A stretch of 64,000 bases of DNA from the NCBI GenBank assembly GCA_905221605.1, contig CAJNDS010000180.1, forward strand, positions 394,501 through 458,500, written 5' to 3'. This stretch comes from Symbiodinium natans (taxonomy: Eukaryota > Sar > Dinophyceae > Suessiales > Symbiodiniaceae). How positions within the stretch are numbered: position 1 is the first letter of the stretch; each line of letters begins with the position of its first letter. This document shows positions 44,229 to 54,064 of the stretch, piece after piece. A program made the position numbers and the translations under genes. Under the pieces are notes generated by a model. That model saw only the letters and a program-made list of their open reading frames with translations. It made no database searches and was not told where the DNA came from.

Positions 44229-44355
44229 CCTATTCTCCCTTGCACCTAATATTCAACCCCCTCCCCCTACCCCCGAATATTTAACCTCCCCGTATACTAT
44301 GCTACACAACTACAATGGGGGGGGTATTCAATATTGGGGGTGGGGGGGAAAGGAT
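44229..44355. mobile_element. Family Q palindromic element with poly-C arms, copy 2
   Basis: TCTCCCTTGCACCTAATATT, CCCCCTACCCCCGAATATTT at the left and GGGGGGGTATTCAATATTGG at the right. Confidence 0.7.
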
Positions 44356-44360
44356 TACTC

Positions 44361-44515
44361 TTAAACCCCAAACCCTAAATTCTGAACCCTAAACCCTGAA
44401 CCCTAAACCCTAAATTCTGAACCCTAAACCCTAAATTCTGAACCCTAAACCCTAAATTCTGAACCCTAAACCCTAAATTCTGAACCCTAAACCCTAAACC
44501 CTAAGTTCTGAACCC
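44361..44515. repeat. Higher-order telomere-like repeat with 21-bp unit
   Basis: AAATTCTGAACCCTAAACCCT recurs about six times in tandem. This is a fixed three-heptamer unit with one mutated heptamer, evidence of local amplification. Confidence 0.95.
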
Positions 44516-44536
44516 AATTCTTCTCCCTTGCACCAG

Positions 44537-44627
44537 GCGCCTACACGTACCCAGCCAAGCCCGGCCTCTCACCATTGTCCACTATGAAGCCCTGGGCTCA
44601 GCCGAGAAGCCTGCAAGGTGCCATAGG
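44537..44627 (+). CDS. Weak exon candidate
   Basis: Acceptor caccag|G. It reads AYTYPAKPGLSPLSTMKPWA in one open frame: low-complexity, no family. Confidence 0.25.
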
Positions 44628-44713
44628 TTTAGGGTTTAGGGTTTGGGGTTTGGGGTTTAGGGTTTAGGGTTAGGGTTTAGGGGACATTTTCACACTTGCC
44701 CGGATACACCGAG

Positions 44714-44862
44714 GCCCGCCGTGTCGTTTACGCAGCAGCCACGCGTCTCGGCCCAACTCGAAGCCGGTGCGCCGCAAGCCCGAGGCGCAAGGGATAGGCT
44801 CTTCAATGGAGCTCAACAACGCGCACACCTTGCCGAGCTGTTTTTCGGAACAAAGGCACTAA
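44714..44862 (+). CDS. Candidate exon before a family B element
   Basis: Acceptor ccgag|G. The open frame contains RDRLFNGAQQRAHLAELFFG. The frame runs to the left end of a family B element, and an exon-like frame (EEFGPIPQSEAIVGLCG, donor gtctca) resumes right after it at 44959. No family recognised. Confidence 0.4.
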
Positions 44863-44958
44863 CCTGGGGGGACCAAGGGTTCATATACCCTAGACTACTA
44901 TAATCCCTATTATGGTATATGAACCATAAACCCTTTTGGGGTTCATGTCGTCCCCAAG
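44863..44958. mobile_element. Family B element between two exon-like segments
   Basis: CCTGGGGGGACCAAGGGTTC, TACTATAATCCCTATTATGG, TTGGGGTTCATGTCGTCCC, ending CCAAG. The left arm lacks about 15 bp. Confidence 0.85.
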
Positions 44959-45300
44959 GAAGAGTTTGGGCCCATCCCACAATCAGAGGCCATTGTGGGC
45001 CTCTGTGGGGTCTCAAAACAATATACGTGCACACACATACATACACATATATGTGTGTGCGTGTATATATATATGTATATAAATAAATATGTATATATAT
45101 ATATATATGTACACATGGATGGCGGTGTCGTGCGTCTCCTCTCTCGTTATCTTCCTCTTTGTCTTTATCGTCTTTCTTTCTCTCTCTGCATATTTGTGTA
45201 TGTAGAAAAATGAACAAATGATTCAGTAAACGAACAAGCAAATATTCAAAGATATATACCCATACACAGATGAGGCCCCAACTCCCCCCCCCCCTCCCAG

Positions 45301-45389
45301 GGTGAAATGTTGCGAGCTTTCGGAGCCCGAGGCGTCTACTCTTTGCAGAGCCCATCTGGTCCATCAACAGCGTCCAGCGTGCGCTCGGG
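45301..45389 (+). CDS. Weak exon candidate
   Basis: Acceptor cccag|G. It reads GEMLRAFGARGVYSLQSPSG in an open frame that runs into a telomere-like array. No family. Confidence 0.25.
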
Positions 45390-45479
45390 CAGGCCCTAAA
45401 CCCTAAACCCTAAACCCTAAACCCTAAACCCTAAACCCCCACGAGGGCCCGCACAACGAAGTCAACTGAGGATGGCCAT

Positions 45480-45610
45480 TACTTGGAGGTTCAGGGTTTA
45501 GGGTTTAGGGTTTACTTGAAGGTTCATGGTACTTTTTAACCAATTATAGCTGTACTTATAACCCAAATTAGAACCACATAAGGGCGTATAAAACTGAGAG
45601 GTTGATTTCT
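45480..45610. mobile_element. Family C element with duplicated end around a telomere block
   Basis: TACTTGGAGGTTCA (45480-45493) and TACTTGAAGGTTCA (45513-45526) bracket GGGTTTAGGGTTTAGGGTT. The rest of the left arm and the core follow. The right arm is lost. Confidence 0.85.
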
Positions 45611-46265
45611 TGGTTCCTGAGCCTAGACTACGAGCGATGCAAGGTCGATAGGGTCTAGGGGGTAGGGTTTAGAGTTTAGGGTTTAGGGTTTAGGGTTTAG
45701 GGACTGAACTTCATGTCGTGTGTATGCCTTGGCCTGGTTATCTGACCTGGTGAACGTAGTGCTGGGCAGGGTGTGACCGGCTGGGTTACTCGTTTACTTC
45801 AGGGTTCGGATGTGTCGGGGTTCCGTTTAACCGTTTAGGGTTTAGGGTGTAGGGTTTAGGTTAACCCCAAACCCTAAACCCTAAACCTTAGCATCATCTT
45901 TGGGGGTACGTAAGGGAAACCGTTTTCCTACTATATGCTTGTATGAATCACCCCCCAAACCTTACCTCCTGATATGGGCAAGAAGAGGGATTACTATTTT
46001 TCTTTGTTTATATATATATATGTATATATATATATATACGTATATATATATATATATCTATATGTGCACTTTGTGAGTGTAAGGGGGTTACTGCAAGCAA
46101 CTCGTGGAATTTTCTTGGAAATGCCGTATCGAGATGTAAAGATCGAGCCTGGCGTCTTGCGTCCCTAAACCCTAAACCCTAAACCCTAATCCCTAAACCC
46201 TAAACCCTTTTCAGGCCCCAGGTTGCCTGGATGCAGCAGCCACGAGGCGCGGTTTGGGCTTTATT

Positions 46266-46406
46266 TTGGGATGAACTCCCCCTTGTACTAACACTCTAAA
46301 CCCTGAGCCCTAAATCCCTTCTACTAACAACCCTTAATAGGCATAAGAATCGGGATACTATATAATCCCTATGAAGGACTGTTAGTAGAAGAGGGGACAT
46401 CGCAAG
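46266..46406. mobile_element. Family A element with duplicated segment around a telomere-like block
   Basis: CCCTTGTACTAACA (46280-46293) and CCCTTCTACTAACA (46316-46329) bracket CTCTAAACCCTGAGCCCTAA. The remaining element continues to GACATCGCAAG. Confidence 0.85.
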
Positions 46407-46751
46407 ATTCGGGTTCGCTCATTCGGGGTTTAGGGTTTCGGGTTTACCTGGAGTTGTAAGCTTCAGCCTTCTGAGGTGGAGCGAAGGATGTAGGATGTTT
46501 GCAGCACCAAGCTCGCAGGGTCGCAGAATGGGTCCCACTGGTAGGATGCGTCCTGTTCCTGTGAGCAGTGCCATCGAATTCCTGGGCTTCTAGAAGACGG
46601 CTTGAGGGTTGCGAGCTTGCACAAGTGCTTGTGCGAACCTCTAGGCAGTTTCGAACAGAAGGACACAAGGTGTGACCCTGACAACTCAGAAGGTTGTTCG
46701 GCCCTTGGCCGCAAGCTTCCCGAGTGTGTGAACAAATGCTGGAGATGCAGG

Positions 46752-46844
46752 GGACCGCTAAAATAGAGACCCCGCAACTAGAGGATCTTCTTATTGTAAC
46801 CAGCACCCCAATAAAGGTACCGCGTCGACTTTCGGAAACCCCCC
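46752..46844. mobile_element. Family F element, diverged
   Basis: CTAAAATAGAGACCCCGCAA, AGCACCCCAATAAAGGTACC, TTTCGGAAACC. Confidence 0.65.
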
Positions 46845-47302
46845 ATCCGCATCTTTTTTGCGGAAGCTGACAGAACTTTGCAGCAGCCCGAATTCCTGCC
46901 ATGGTGTGTTCCCTCCGAGACTGAGGATCGGCGCGCCAGTTTCGTGTTTAGGGTTTAGGGTTTAGGCTTAGGGTTTAGGGTTTCCGCGGGCGAGTGCCCT
47001 ACTTCAACCCTTAAGGGCATACAAAGCACATTCGCAGCCCGGAAAGGCATGGACCGTACCGGGAACCGGAGGTTGATGAGGGGCATGATATGGCTCATTC
47101 GTATCTGCTTTTTGCTTAAAGACGCCCTGCCCATGCGAGGAAGATTTTTGTGTGTGTGTTTTTTTGCTGAGGGGGTGGGGGTTCTTGAGCAAATGCGTAG
47201 GTAATAGGAGGTTTACAAACCCACAAGCTCAGGAACAGTGGATCTTGAGGGGCACTCGATCGCTGAGAATTCTAAGAGGTAGGGTGCAGTTCTTGGTTTT
47301 TG

Positions 47303-47475
47303 CGGTTTAGGGTTTAGGGTTTAGGGTTTAGGGTTTAGGGGATCGTGGGTTCATGGTTGGGCTTACGTTAGGATTCGGGAAGACTCCGCAATACAGATCT
47401 CCGGATCCGGTGCCCGAATTTCAGGGTTTAGGGTTTAGGGTTTAGGGTTTAGGGTTTAGGGTTTAGGGTTTAGGG
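47303..47475. repeat. Two telomere-like arrays (TTTAGGG)n
   Basis: Arrays at about 47303-47340 and 47424-47475. Confidence 0.95.
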
Positions 47476-47814
47476 TGGGGAGGGGGTGGGGGTTCGGGGG
47501 TGCAGCCCGAGAGCCCAGATGCGGCAGTGGTTTTGATGAGTTTTGATGAGTTTGGGCGTTTTTTGAAGTATTGAGGTCTCTTGAAAACCCGCCCTCCAAG
47601 ATTTCCGAAGCCCCCCCTCCGGTTCCAAGGGGTCCTGAACTCTAAACCCTACACCCTAAACCCTAAACCCTAAACCCTAAACCCTAAACCCTCAGCTCGA
47701 TAGGCCCTGCCGACCCGCTGTTGGGCAGCCGCTCCTCGCAGGGCAGCGTCCAGTCCGTCAGGCGAGCCTTGGGGATCTGTTTTTTTTTTTGAACATGATT
47801 GTACTTCTGAGTTT

Positions 47815-47907
47815 AGGGTTTAGGGTTTTAGGGTTTTAGGGTTTTAGGGTTTAGGGTTTAGGGTTTTAGGGTTTAGGGTTTAGGGTTTGGTGTTTTAGGG
47901 TTTAGGG
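47815..47907. repeat. Mixed TTTAGGG / TTTTAGGG array
   Basis: Alternating 7- and 8-bp units. Confidence 0.95.
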
Positions 47908-47991
47908 AGCCTGAAGCAAAGGAGGGTTTTGGGGTTTATCTCTTTGCAGTGTAAAGGATGTACCGGTCTTGTGTCACGAAGGGTTTGTCTC

Positions 47992-48115
47992 TTGGGATGT
48001 TTCCCCTCATACTACCAATCCTTACTGGGGATTATCATAGGGGGTACCCTAAACTTAAACCCTGAACCCCGTATTATAATCCTTAAGGACTGTTAGTATA
48101 AGCGTGAGTATCCAA
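47992..48115. mobile_element. Family A element with telomere-like insert in the loop
   Basis: GGGGATTATCATAGGGGGTA, then CCCTAAACTTAAACCCTGAA as an insert, then GTATTATAATCC and TTAAGGACTGTTAGTATAAG. GTA flanks the insert on both sides. Confidence 0.85.
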
Positions 48116-48285
48116 GGTTATCTCTTTCGTTGCTTTACCGGTCAGTGTTCGAAGAGGCCTGGATGAGAAAGAACAGGTTGCTTTTTCAGAAGGGTTTAGG
48201 GTTTAGGGTTTAGGGTTTAGGGTTTAGGGTTTAGGGTTTGCTTTGCAGGGTGGACAGGAGGCTCACTGAGTTTGCGGTACCGCTT

Positions 48286-48351
48286 TCAGAGCCCACCTTT
48301 TCGACACGAAGGGCTTCGCAGAGTTGCTGAAAACGACGGATCAATGCGACC
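48286..48351 (+). CDS. Candidate exon ending at a family B intron
   Basis: One open frame contains HLFDTKGFAELLKTTDQCD. Joined across the family B element (48352-48473) it continues RRILRYG to a consensus donor gtgagc at about 48497. No family recognised. A competing frame ends in a stop after the junction. The acceptor would be tttcag|A, which breaks the AG|G rule. Confidence 0.35.
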
Positions 48352-48473
48352 GTGGGGACCAAATGAACCCGAAAATTGGGGTCATATACCCTATACTACT
48401 ATAATCCCTATTAAGGCATATAAACCCTCAACCCTAAACCCTAATCCCTTTTAGGGTTCATTTCGTCCCCAAG
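48352..48473. mobile_element. Family B element as a possible complete intron
   Basis: Starts GTGGGGACCAAATGAACC and ends TTCATTTCGTCCCCAAG. Here the left arm begins with a usable GT donor and the right arm ends with AAG before G, so the element alone could be spliced. A short telomere-like insert (AACCCTCAACCCTAAACCCT) sits in the right arm. Confidence 0.85.
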
Positions 48474-48852
48474 GTAGGATTCTTCGGTACGGGTGAGCCG
48501 TGCAGTTGGAAGAGCGCTTGAAGTGTAAGGCGCAGCATCCCAACCCATGGTGTAGGAGCTAGAATAGGGTTTAGGGTTTAGGGTTTAGGCGCTAATAGGG
48601 TTTAGGTAGGGTTTAGGGAGCCCTTGTTGCGGTTTACGGTACATTTTCGTGGATGCATTGAACAAGAGCGATCTATAGAATGACGAGCCAACGTTGCGTT
48701 GCTTTTTGGCTATAGGCCTGCCTCCGGCTCAGCCGCATGCTTGCATGTACCTCCGTTCCGGATATGAACCCACTAAACCCTAAACCCTATGCCATGGCAC
48801 CGTCATCACAGTGGCTGGTCTTCTTGGCCAGTGGCAACAAAAACTATGGCAA

Positions 48853-48949
48853 TTGGGATGTTCCCCCTTAGACTAACAGTCCTTAGTAGAGATTATTATA
48901 GCAGGGGGTACTATAATCCGAGCTGCTAGTATAAGGGTGAACATCCCAA
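48853..48949. mobile_element. Family A palindromic element
   Basis: TTGGGATGTTCCCCCTTAGA, CTAACAGTCCTTAGTAGAGA, GGGGGTACTATAATCC, ATAAGGGTGAACATCCCAA. Confidence 0.9.
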
Positions 48950-48978
48950 TATGGGCCTGATATACCTGGGAGCAACCC

Positions 48979-49130
48979 TAAACCTAAACCCTACACCCTA
49001 AAGCCCTAAAACCCTAAAGCCCTAAAGCCCTAAAACCCTAAAACCCTAAAGCCCTAAAACCCTAAAACCCTAAAACCCTAAAACCCTAAAACCCTAAAAC
49101 CCTAAACCCTAAAACCCTAAAACCCTTGCT
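48979..49130. repeat. Octamer array (CCCTAAAA)n with CCCTAAAG variants
   Basis: About 17 units of 8 bp alternating CCCTAAAA and CCCTAAAG. Confidence 0.95.
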
Positions 49131-49203
49131 AACATGCAAATCTCTCGGCCAAGGTTGGTGGCGCAGCCCACCTACGCAGCCAGCCGCGAAGAAGCATTTC
49201 TGT

Positions 49204-49580
49204 TCCCATTTTTTACTACTAGTAGTATTACTTTTCATTGCTTTTTACTATTACTATTCCTATTACTATTGCTACTACTATTGCTATTTCTATTGCTATG
49301 ACTATTTTCTAACTATTTTCTATTTACTAATTACTAATTACTAACTTCTAATGACTAATGACTCATTTCTAGTTACTAATCATTCATTGCTAATTGCGAA
49401 TTGCTAATTACTAATTGCTAATAACTAGTTACTAATTTCTATCACTAGTTCTATTACTATTGCTGTTGCTGTTACTGTTACTATTATTATTACTAGTACT
49501 AGTTGTGCACATAGTACTAGTGCTACTACCATTACTTTAATTATTACTATTATTATTATGATTATTACTATCACTATTAC
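49204..49580. repeat. ACT/AAT-type microsatellite region
   Basis: About 375 bp of TACTATT, CTAATTACTAA and GCTACT units. It resembles 10274-10535. Confidence 0.9.
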
Positions 49581-49734
49581 AGAAATCTTTAAGCCTTAAC
49601 CCCTAAAAGCAAGTTTGTTGGAGGCTTCGGTCTCGGTTTTTTTTGCGAAGTCCCGACAGGTCGTCCCGTCACCATACTGGCAGGAAAGCCCCCTCTTCAG
49701 GGGCCTTCAGGGCTTTTTCAGCTGGTTTGGACAG

Positions 49735-49832
49735 GATAGGGATTAGAATAGGGGGCACGAGAATCCAGATGAGGGACTGTTCGTATAGTACCCCCTAGTA
49801 TCTTCCCTATGAAGGACTGTTCGTACAAGGGG
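49735..49832. mobile_element. Family A element, rearranged
   Basis: GGGACTGTTCGTATAGTACC, then CTATGAAGGACTGTTCGTAC: two right-arm-like segments in tandem. Confidence 0.6.
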
Positions 49833-50025
49833 CCCTGCAAGCCGCCAAAGTCCGAAGTAACCCTTGGAGAAGCGATCCGTGCGCCTGAGGCCCATACCAG
49901 CCAGCACCGTTGATGGGACCCGGAAGACCCCAGGCACATTTAGGGTTTAGGAAGGGTTTAGAGTTTAGAGTTTAGGGTTTAGGGTTTAGGGTTTAGGGTT
50001 TAGGGTGAGTTGACTTTGGGGAAGC

Positions 50026-50115
50026 TGGGATGGTTCCTCCCTTGTACAAACAGTCCTTAATCGGGATTCCAGCACCCCCTATTTTAATCCCTGTTAAGGA
50101 TGGTGAGTGGGAAGC
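50026..50115. mobile_element. Family A palindromic element
   Basis: CTGGGATGGTTCCTCCCTTG, ACAGTCCTTAATCGGGATT, TTTTAATCCCTGTTAAGGA. The right arm is shortened. Confidence 0.75.
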
Positions 50116-50504
50116 CTTATCAGAGGCTTTCCCAACAATGACAGCGTTCGACCATTCTCACTGGCCACCCGGTAATGTTGCACCCGCAATGTTCTAGGGG
50201 GACGCTATTATGAAAAGGTTTTCGGCTATTCAGGATCTTGGCCCTTTGTTTTGGGGGTCCGCCAAAATGAAAAGTTTTCGGGCCGCGACTGTTTTTTTGT
50301 AATGGTTTTTGAGGTCCAAGTTCTTGGTTTGAGATCTGATTCAATCTCCTGACCCCTTCCCTGCCTGACTGTTTGGGGTTTTTTAATTCAGGGTCCTCGT
50401 CTGTTTGGGGAGGGTTACATTATTAAAGCAGGTCCAACATTAGTGTTGTTTTTAAGGTTTAGTTTGTTGTTTGTTTTTTGTTTGTTGGGGGGGGGGGGGG
50501 GCTA

Positions 50505-50565
50505 GGGTTTAGGGTTTAGGGTTTAGGGTTTAGGGTTTAGGGTTTAGGGTTTAGGGTTTAGGCAT
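50505..50565. repeat. Telomere-like array (TTTAGGG)n after a poly-G run
   Basis: Nine units, preceded by a 14-G run (50489-50502). Confidence 0.95.
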
Positions 50566-51540
50566 CAGAGAGCAATGCCACGGTCGCCAGGTCATTGCAC
50601 GACAGAGATGAGTGAGCACGTGAGCGGGATGTGTTACAGGACGTTTGCTCCCGACACGCTGTGTGTGTGATCTGTACACATGGGGATTTCCGAGAATAGG
50701 AGACCCGGGCAGCTTAGTCAAGGGCCCGTATGTGGTACCTCTAATCCCCAGTATATATATATATATAGATCTCTCAGCAGGGTTGTCTCGCAGTGCAGTT
50801 TCGACATTCATCCATGTGCTCAGATCATTCCTGCCAGCCCAATGTCGAATGTACCCATTTTAATTACAACGAGATCCTGGGACCCTCTTGACCAGCAGTT
50901 TTATGGGTTTCTACCGACGAATTCAGGTTAGTTACTACTAAACTGTAGGTAAAGAGGGCCCCAGGTTGAGTTTTTGAGTATCACTTCTACGAACGTAGCT
51001 GAAATCAAGCCGACAGAGCATGTGCTGGCTTGCCAAAGTGTCCATGGTGGTGCGCAGAGCTTTCCTTTGCTGTGCACCAAGTTGTGTGTCTTGTGTGTCG
51101 ATGTGTTGGTAAATATGTAGGCAGAAGATGTACATGTGTTGTCGTCGAAGAAGGCACCGCCGGGCCGCAGGTCCCCAATGCGACTGCCCAGCAGTTTATT
51201 TTCTCGAATTGCTTCTCCAACTTATGGCGGACGTTGAAAAGACGCAAAGGGGCGCAGCAGCCCCAATCAGACCTTAGAGAGCCCCGCCATAACGCCCTTG
51301 TAGAGGACGACGTCTAGCAAGAAGAAGTTAGAGTCACTCTAAACCCTAAACCCTAAACCCTAAACCCCAAACCCTCAGAGGGTTTTAAGGGAGCCATTCT
51401 GTAGCCTTGAAGGCTGGCGTATGCTATGAGCATGCAACGCCACACTACCCGCAGCATCGAGCTGTCCCGCTCTGTGGTTGCCACACATCCCCTCATCAGT
51501 AGAGATTACAAGGAGCCCATGGAAGCCCTGAATCCCTTTG

Positions 51541-51632
51541 TGATTTTAGGGTTTAGGGTTTCGGGTTTAGGGTTTAGGGTTTTAGGGTTTTAGGGTTTTA
51601 GGGTTTAGGGTTTAGGGTTTAGGGTTTCAGGT
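51541..51632. repeat. Mixed TTTAGGG / TTTTAGGG array
   Basis: About 12 units. Confidence 0.95.
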
Positions 51633-51764
51633 TTATGTTCTGGAGCTCTCGGAAGCCTTCGTGCCAGTACCTGGACCTTTTTTGGGCGGCTTGGTTTGGG
51701 TCTTCTTGAGGAGCGCCGCCCTCAGTAGGGAAGGTGCCCGAGCTTTAGGCGCCAGCTTCCGGGG

Positions 51765-51860
51765 CCCTAAACCCTAAACCCTAAACCCTAAACCCTGAAC
51801 CCTGAACCCTGAACCCTGAACCCTGAACCCTGAACCCTGAACCCTAAACCCTAAACCCTG
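51765..51860. repeat. CCCTAAA array with a CCCTGAA core
   Basis: Four CCCTAAA units, eight CCCTGAA units, then CCCTAAA again. The variant block has homogenised within the array. Confidence 0.95.
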
Positions 51861-51945
51861 TGCCGTGCCATACCCAGTCACGTTGGGCGTTTAGGGTTTA
51901 GGGTGCAGGGTTTTGGGGCTGCTACCTATAGAGATTGCTACACGC

Positions 51946-52055
51946 CTTGGGGACGAAATGAACCCTAAAAGGGTTTCTGGTTCATATACCTTAATAGGGG
52001 ATTATAGTAGTATGGGGTATATGACCCCAATTTTAGGGTTCATTTAGTCCCCAAG
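51946..52055. mobile_element. Family B palindromic element, complete
   Basis: CTTGGGGACGAAATGAACCC and GGGTTCATTTAGTCCCCAAG are inverted arms. Core: TTAATAGGGGATTATAGTAG. Confidence 0.95.
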
Positions 52056-52089
52056 GTGAGCATATATCCTACGCACAGCGATTTCACAG

Positions 52090-52398
52090 GTGAATATGGT
52101 GCAAGCCATTCATGCTGTCATCATGTGCATGAACCCTTTCCCTCTTCTCAGGGCTGCCTTCAGTGACTTGCACGATAGTAGGGAACACGCTGCGTATGGC
52201 GTTCCTGCCATAGCATTCGCGCACGCGCTTTTTGGGCTCGAGATGTATCACGGCTGCTGCTTCAGTTTAGGGCTACGAATACCGGGCCCCTCGCTGATTC
52301 ACGTGGCAGACATTGTCAAGGGCCCCCTTGGCGGACAAAGGCCCAAACAGCCTGGGAATCTGAGGGGCTGGGAAGCTATAACCTTTAACCTTTGGGGT
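52090..52398 (+). CDS. Unassigned open frame with acceptor
   Basis: Acceptor ttcacag|G opens a frame of about 100 codons beginning VNMVQAIHAVIMCMNPFPLL. It is hydrophobic in part. No family is recognised and no donor is fixed. It could be partly exon or chance. Confidence 0.3.
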
Positions 52399-52470
52399 TA
52401 CCTTCAATAAGCTTTAACAGGGTTAACCTTTAACCTTTTGGGTTACCTTTGATAATACTATTACAAGTAA
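52370..52470. mobile_element. Family J-like tandem element
   Basis: ATAACCTTTAACCTTTGGGG and TTAACCTTTAACCTTTTGGG are repeated in tandem, with GTTACCTT between. Confidence 0.6.
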
Positions 52471-53040
52471 AGGGCTAACCTTTCTTGGGCTAGGGTTGCC
52501 AGCCCCCCGCAGGATTGTGGGTTTAGGACCTCAGGTAAATTTTAGCGCTTCGAGGTTGTGGCGGGGCGCCATTTTGGGTTTATTGGGTTTCTTAAGAAGG
52601 CAGCTAAAAATTAAATTACAGCTGCCCTGCTAAGTGCAGCCAAGTGAAGATGCTGAAAGGGTAGCTTGGGTGCAACAGCTATGATCTGCCCCCATGCTTT
52701 ATCAATCATTGGAAGCAAAAAGGGGTTCACAAAAGACAAGGCAACTTGACCCAGATGTAGCACATCCCTTTGGCGTTGGCGTTGCGTATACGGAGCCTTA
52801 CCCAAATAGACATGAACCCTAAACCTTCAACCCTAAACCCTAAACCCTGATATGTAGCTAAAGGGTACCTAGATATGTTCGGCCGTCAGGCTTCACCATA
52901 GCGCTCCCACAGGGGAAGAGGCCCGTGAATCTTGAGCCTGCACTCCGTGTCTCCATGTGCTGTGGAGTGCTCTCTGAGGGTTTAGGGTTTAGGGTTCAGG
53001 TTTTAGGATGTTTTAGGGTGTTCTGTGAAACTCTGAGCAG

Positions 53041-53150
53041 GTGATCCAGTCGTGGTTGGGAAAAGCTGGGTGGCAGGATTTTGTGCCAGTCCGCATTCAC
53101 ATTGAGATTTCTGCAACTGTCCTGGGAGGCATGGGCTCATGCGCCGCTGC
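53041..53150 (+). CDS. Weak exon candidate
   Basis: Acceptor gagcag|G. Reads VIQSWLGKAGWQDFVPVRIH, then EISATVLGG. Regular hydrophobic/polar alternation suggests a real exon, but no family is recognised. Confidence 0.35.
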
Positions 53151-53478
53151 CCTGAGCGGAAAGAATAAGGTTCAACCGGAGGACGAGGCGCCAGCGAAGA
53201 CAAAAATGTTTTGGAGAAATCAGAGTGGGTGTGGCAAGCAAAAGTTGGCCAGAGTCTGTAGTATCTTGGTTTCGTGGCATGTGCGTGCGCCTTCCCAGCG
53301 GAAACCTCCAGTCGTCAGATCTCATCAACCCAAGCTGTCATAAAGTGGCAAGAGCATGAGGGCCTAGCGGTAGTTCAACTGTCGTTCCACGCCCCTTGCC
53401 CGCAGGACTACCATCGCGTTGCCGGGGCCTCGAGTTGCTTTCACGCTGTCTCAGGAGCAAGCTCCATATGGGTGGTTG

Positions 53479-53575
53479 ACAAAATGATGATCCCTTTTGG
53501 GGTACCCTAAATATAAGGTGCTGTATTATAATAGGGATCCAAAAAGGGACCATCATTTAGACAACCACCCATATG
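53479..53575. mobile_element. Family T palindromic element
   Basis: GGTGGTTGACAAAATGATGA, CCCTTTTGGGGTACCC at the left and AAAAAGGGACCATCATTTAG, ACAACCACC at the right are inverted. A half copy occurs at about 14912-14950. Confidence 0.75.
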
Positions 53576-53663
53576 CAAACGAAAGCTTCGAGAGTCCTGA
53601 ATCGCAGATCGAGCCCCACCATGTATGCCACGCGTGACTTTGTAGATGGACTGTGACGAAACT

Positions 53664-53755
53664 CCTTGTCATAGTGGGGTAACATGTTAGATTTTTAAGG
53701 GTACTTGAACTCAATAAGGAAGAGGAATGTACATGTTTAGTACTATCCCAACCAT
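53664..53755. mobile_element. Family E element, copy 2
   Basis: CTTGTCATAGTGGGGTAACA, AAGGGTACTTGAACTCAATA, GTACTATCCCAACCA. Confidence 0.7.
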
Positions 53756-53931
53756 GAACTAGGTTTAGGCTAAACCCTAAGCCCTAAACCCTAAACCCTA
53801 AACCCTCGGAAACTGATCTGGGCGTGTTTGCGACAGGTGCCTGGTCCCGCCACCCGGCAGCAAGCTCGAGCATGTGCTCACGTCACAACGCAGGCAAACA
53901 CCATCTTCGGCTTGCCTACGAGTTGCTTAAG

Positions 53932-54064
53932 AACCCCCCCCCCCCCCCCCACAAAAAAAGAGACAATATTCCCTTTATTTCCCTTATTAAAAGAATATGT
54001 ATTACTATGATTACTGTTATTATTATGTTTTTTGTTTTTTTTGGTGGGGGGGGGGTTCTTAAGC
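53932..54064. repeat. Inverted pair ending in poly-C and poly-G
   Basis: TTGCTTAAGAACCCCCCC at the left and GGGGGGGTTCTTAAGCAA at the right are inverted repeats about 100 bp apart, with an AT-rich centre. This is a possible further palindromic element family. Confidence 0.7.

Larger units (their letters stand above)
36278..44536. other. 8-kb interval without a placed gene
   Basis: Contains family A, B, E, F, L and T elements, microsatellites and telomere-like blocks. Exon-like pieces: 36278-36450, 37930-38006 (FRWFLDLRLLRRYPGGWLDD, directly before a family B element), 39731-39990 (open 126-codon frame) and 40941-41126. No family was recognised, and splice phases could not be chained. Confidence 0.4.

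Noticed and set aside
44813-45367. 184-codon open frame on the minus strand
   Set aside because: It runs through a family B element and a TA/CA microsatellite, which account for most of its residues (YIYIYIHIY and similar).
36283-48520. A shared exon after two family B copies (AGCCGTGCAGT..TGGAAGAG at about 36306 and 48494)
   Set aside because: A short match of about 20 bases with gaps after different exons; too little to exclude chance.
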